Source: Streptomyces sp. A3M-1-3 (GTDB taxonomy: Bacteria; Actinomycetota; Actinomycetes; Streptomycetales; Streptomycetaceae). From it: a stretch of DNA of 64,000 nucleotides. Made by a program: the position numbers and the translations under genes. Of the stretch, positions 61,415 to 64,000 are shown piece after piece. Within the stretch, counting starts at the first letter, position 1. Each line of letters opens with the position of its first letter. The notes under the pieces are model-generated. The model was not told where the DNA came from, ran no database searches, and was given only the letters and a program-made list of their open reading frames with translations. The DNA is taken from positions 62,001-126,000 of the forward strand of contig NZ_JANAVP010000008.1 in the NCBI RefSeq assembly GCF_024213665.1, written 5' to 3'.

Positions 61415-61743
61415 GGTAGCCGACACACCCGCGTCCGCGTCGATACACCGCGGCCGGACCCTCAAGGGGCACAGTGGCGCCATGCGACCAGAGGATCCGT
61501 AGCTCGACGCCCTCCTCGCTCCACCGCAGCGCCGACACCCAGCGGAACGGCTCCGACCGTAACCGCTGTCTTGAAGTGCATTCGTGATCAGTCAAACCAG
61601 CATCCTGCAACGACGCCTGCCGAATGTCAGAGCTGCGGCAGCCAAGGGTCACAAACTCGCCACCAAGGCGCCGGTGCCTCCTGCGCCGACCGTAAGACAA
61701 CAGGTAGTCAGTCGGCGGTGAGTTCCGACCAACCTGAACTGAG

Positions 61744-61796
61744 CCATTGGTACACTCAACGCCACCCTTCCTCAGCCAGAAGGAGGCCAACGGACC
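61744..61796 (+). repeat. lrp leader, first copy
   Basis: The 53 bases directly before the lrp ATG. Contains AGAAGGAGG (ribosome site) eight to nine bases before the start codon. Matches 61362-61414 at 39 of 53 positions. Confidence 0.7.
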
Positions 61797-62276
61797 ATGG
61801 CGGTCGATGAGCTCGACACCCGGATCCTGCGCCTGCTCATCGAGCAGCCGCGCACCAGCGTGCGCGAGTACGCACGGCTGCTCGGCATCGCCCGCGGCAC
61901 CCTGCAGGCCCGCCTCGACCGGCTGGAGCGCGACGGTGTGATCACCGGCACCGGCCCGGCCCTCTCCCCGGCCGCGCTCGGTCATCCGGTGCTGGCGTTC
62001 GTCCACATCGAGGTCACCCAGGGTGATCTGGACGAGGTGGGCGATGCATTGGCCGCGGTACCGGAGATCATCGAGGCGTTCTCGATCACCGGGGGCGGGG
62101 ACCTGCTGACGCGGGTGGCGGCGCGCGACAACGGCCACCTCGAAGACGTCATCCAGCGGCTGATCCAGCTGCCGGGAGTAGTCCGTACCCGCACCGAGGT
62201 GGCCCTGCGCGAACGGGTCCCGCACCGGCTGCTGCCGCTGGTGGAAGCGGTCGGACGGGCCGCCCGCAAGCCGTGA
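61797..62276 (+). CDS. Lrp/AsnC-family regulator
   Basis: 159 residues. The helix-turn-helix is DELDTRILRLLIEQPRTSVR, EYARLLGIARGTLQARLDRL (4-43). The RAM ligand domain follows (AFVHIEVTQGDLDEVGDALA; IIEAFSITGGGDLLTRVAAR). The ATG at 61797 has AAGGAGG upstream. It stands alone; the repeated leader suggests a lost paralogue or self-binding sites. The effector is probably an amino acid, but no target gene adjoins. Confidence 0.9.
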   Translation: MAVDELDTRILRLLIEQPRTSVREYARLLGIARGTLQARLDRLERDGVITGTGPALSPAALGHPVLAFVHIEVTQGDLDEVGDALAAVPEIIEAFSITGGGDLLTRVAARDNGHLEDVIQRLIQLPGVVRTRTEVALRERVPHRLLPLVEAVGRAARKP

Positions 62277-62356
62277 CGGGCGGGAGTCCCGCACATGCGG
62301 AGGCCCTGGCGGCGGTACGGCAGGGCTGAGGGCGCGCGATCCGCGCTGCCGCGTCC

Positions 62357-62632
62357 TCAGCTGCCGGGAGTCGCCGGTGCAGTCCCCGGAGTGAGCGCGG
62401 AAGCAGGGCGGCAGGTGAAGCCCAGGCGCGTCAGCGCCCTGGTCACTTCACCGGACGTGAAGTCGCGGCGGTCCTGCCTGGTGATCACTTCACCCACCTG
62501 CTTTACGGGGTAGGTGCGGCGGCCGATGATCACGCACTCACCTGTGACCGACTCGGGCTTCTTGCCCTTCATCGCGTCCTGCACCTCGCTCTTGGTCAGA
62601 TCGAAGGGGTAGCGGGCGATGACGAAACGCAT
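62357..62632 (-). CDS. SCO5918-type small protein
   Basis: 91 residues. VIARYPFDLTKSEVQDAMKG, then GECVIIGRRTYPVKQVGEVI and TRQDRRDFTSGEVTRALTRL match a small Streptomyces family that sits beside a DEAD-box helicase gene, as here. There are no membrane helices. A nucleic-acid or helicase-related role can be inferred only from the constant neighbour. It lies 45 bp downstream of the helicase stop on the same strand, so the two are probably co-transcribed. The ATG at 62632 follows TTGAGGCACC. Confidence 0.85.
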   Translation of the reverse strand: MRFVIARYPFDLTKSEVQDAMKGKKPESVTGECVIIGRRTYPVKQVGEVITRQDRRDFTSGEVTRALTRLGFTCRPASALTPGTAPATPGS

Positions 62633-62677
62633 GGTGCCTCAATCGGGTGGGGGAACAAGCCGGACAACGCGCTCGGA

Positions 62678-64000
62678 CTAGGCGGCTCGGCGGACCCGCG
62701 CGGCCTTGCGGGCCTCGGCAGTCTGGCGGGCCTCGGCGGACCGGCGGGACTCACCACGGGAGCGGCCGGGCTGACCCGGAACGGTGCCCCGGCCGCGGAA
62801 CGGGGCGCCGCCGCGCTTGGGGCGCTCCGTGACCGGCGCGCTGACGCTGAGGGGGATGCCGGAGGGGGCCTGGGCGCCGGTGATGCGGCTCAGTTCGGCC
62901 TCGCCGGAGCGGACCTGGGTGATCTGCGGGGTGATGCGGGCGTCTGCCATGAGGCGCGCCATGTCGCGGCGCTGGTTGGGCAGCACCAGCGTGACGACGC
63001 GGCCGGACTCGCCTGCGCGGGCGGTGCGGCCGCCGCGGTGCAGGTAGTCCTTGTGGTCGCTGGGCGGGTCGACGTTGACCACCAGGTCGAGGTTGTCGAC
63101 GTGAATGCCGCGCGCCGCGACGTTGGTGGCCACCAGCGCCGTGACCTGGCCGGTCTTGAACTGGGCCAGGGTGCGGGTGCGCTGGGGCTGGGACTTGCCG
63201 CCGTGCAGCGCGGCGGCGCGTACGCCGCTGTTCAGCAGGTGCTTGGTGAGCTGGTCGACGGCGTGCTTGGTGTCCAGGAACATGATCACCCGGCCGTCGC
63301 GCGCTGCGATCTCCGTGGTGGCGGCGTACTTGTCGGCGCCTTGTACGTGCAGTACGTGGTGCTCCATCGTGGTCACCGCGCCCGCCGAGGGGTCGACCGA
63401 ATGGACCACCGGGTCGTGGAGGTAGCGACGGACCAGGAGGTCGACGTTGCGGTCCAGCGTGGCTGAGAACAGCATCCGCTGGCCGTCGGGGCGTACCTGG
63501 TCGAGGAGTTCGGTGACCTGGGGCATGAAGCCCATGTCGGCCATCTGGTCGGCCTCGTCCAGGACGGTGATGTTCACCCGGTCCAGGCGGCAGTCCTTGC
63601 GCTCGATGAGGTCCTTGAGGCGGCCGGGAGTCGCGACGACGACCTCGGCCCCGGCGCGCAGTGCACTGGCTTGCCTGCCGATCGACATGCCGCCGACGAC
63701 AGTGGCCAGCCGCAGCTTCAGGGACCGGGCGTACGGGGTGAGCGCGTCGGTGACCTGCTGGGCCAGCTCGCGCGTGGGGACGAGGATCAAGGCCAGCGGC
63801 TGCCGGGGCTCGGCGCGCTGTCCGGCGGTGCGCGCCAGCAGCGCCAGGCCGAAAGCGAGCGTCTTGCCCGATCCGGTGCGCCCCCGGCCCAGCACGTCCC
63901 GCCCTGCGAGGGAGTTCGGCAGCGTGGCCGCCTGGATCGGGAACGGCTCGTCCATGCCGAGGCCGGTGAGCGTCTTCAGCAGCTCGACCGGCATGTCCAG
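62678..64000 (-). CDS. DEAD-box RNA helicase (5' end beyond window)
   Basis: At least 440 codons; the frame is still open at the right edge (LDMPVELLKTLTGLGMDEPF), so the start is outside. All helicase motifs are visible: Q motif (FPIQAATLP), Walker A (GRGRTGSGKTLA), PTRELAQQV, TPGRL, DEAD as VLDEADQM, SAT in MLFSATL, and motifs V/VI (ATNVAARGIHVDNLDLV; HRGGRTARAGESG). The C-terminus is a basic Arg/Ala/Glu tail. Unwinds RNA duplexes; homologues are linked to cold and ribosome assembly. The SCO5918-type gene follows it. Confidence 0.95.
   Translation of the reverse strand: MDMPVELLKTLTGLGMDEPFPIQAATLPNSLAGRDVLGRGRTGSGKTLAFGLALLARTAGQRAEPRQPLALILVPTRELAQQVTDALTPYARSLKLRLATVVGGMSIGRQASALRAGAEVVVATPGRLKDLIERKDCRLDRVNITVLDEADQMADMGFMPQVTELLDQVRPDGQRMLFSATLDRNVDLLVRRYLHDPVVHSVDPSAGAVTTMEHHVLHVQGADKYAATTEIAARDGRVIMFLDTKHAVDQLTKHLLNSGVRAAALHGGKSQPQRTRTLAQFKTGQVTALVATNVAARGIHVDNLDLVVNVDPPSDHKDYLHRGGRTARAGESGRVVTLVLPNQRRDMARLMADARITPQITQVRSGEAELSRITGAQAPSGIPLSVSAPVTERPKRGGAPFRGRGTVPGQPGRSRGESRRSAEARQTAEARKAARVRRAA

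Larger units (their letters stand above)
61160..61796. other. 637-bp gene-poor stretch with duplicated leader
   Basis: Divergent upstream region of the FUSC and lrp genes. It has a 53-bp segment (61362-61414) resembling the lrp leader, see the separate entries. The rest (61415-61743) has no start with a ribosome site and no protein-like frame that I would trust. One leftward frame (61570 to 61380) reads SEPFRWVSALRWSEEGVELR but overlaps the duplicated leader, so I do not call it. Confidence 0.45.

Noticed and set aside
61380..61570. Leftward frame with SEPFRWVSALRWSEEGVELR
   Set aside because: Looks somewhat protein-like, but it overlaps the duplicated lrp leader and has no convincing start.

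Overview
The window is high-GC actinobacterial DNA, almost certainly Streptomyces. The gene set, GTG/TTG starts, GC-rich third positions and families such as DUF6332, DUF6421, DUF4236 and SCO5918-type proteins all point that way. No RNA gene, replication gene, CRISPR array or prophage was seen. Most of the window is ordinary chromosome carrying a heavily disturbed left third.

Left third (1-18125): a frameshifted IS1182-type transposase runs off the left edge. Next comes an IS4-family element with matched 15-bp ends, which sits against the 3' end of a marR gene. The MarR gene and its divergent DHA2-type exporter share a compact double-palindrome operator. From 4791 to 18120 lies a 13,330-bp Tn3-family transposon. 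It has 41-bp inverted repeats (38/41 matching) and a 5-bp target duplication GTCTT. It cuts a small DUF6332 gene; removing the element plus one GTCTT restores a clean 94-codon frame. The element has tnpR at one end and a decayed tnpA at the other. Its cargo is an exported Rhs/YD-repeat polymorphic toxin ending in a HINT domain and a 71-residue basic tip, followed by two small genes that are candidate immunity genes. The Rhs reading frame is cut once by a TGA followed directly by a GTG. This transposon-borne toxin module is the most interesting object in the window.

Middle (18230-40681): a NarL/LuxR-type two-component pair with an abnormal junction, a broken F420/nitroreductase-like gene, a geranylgeranyl-reductase-like flavoprotein, an M20 dipeptidase, an MBL hydrolase convergent with a kinase-NUDIX fusion, and a ROK kinase/LacI pair around a perfect palindrome. 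Then come a DUF6986 aldolase, etfBA, flavin reductase, a thioredoxin/DUF4395 pair, an acyltransferase, a B3/B4-domain remnant, a transglutaminase-like protein and a tightly packed DUF6421-SDR-threonine aldolase operon. A divergent PadR / LLM oxidoreductase-hydrolase unit has all three genes broken.

Right part (40867-64000): a phosphodiesterase, acetyltransferase, DUF5134 and M56 protease, PAP2 phosphatase with a frameshifted HAD gene, and TetR facing an LVIVD-repeat protein across a terminator buried in coding sequence. These are followed by a DUF305 lipoprotein, an FprA-like reductase, ArsR/OYE around two matched palindromes, a wax-ester-synthase-like acyltransferase, a BNR-repeat protein, ung, a BadF-type kinase, a chelatase-like protein and a lactonase. 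The right end holds a bacterial nitric oxide synthase, an FUSC-type membrane protein, an Lrp regulator with a duplicated leader, a SCO5918-type protein and a DEAD-box helicase that runs off the right edge.

Several genes differ from intact only by one base. Whether these are real lesions or assembly indels cannot be decided from sequence alone. The in-frame stops and large internal deletions are not explained by homopolymer error.
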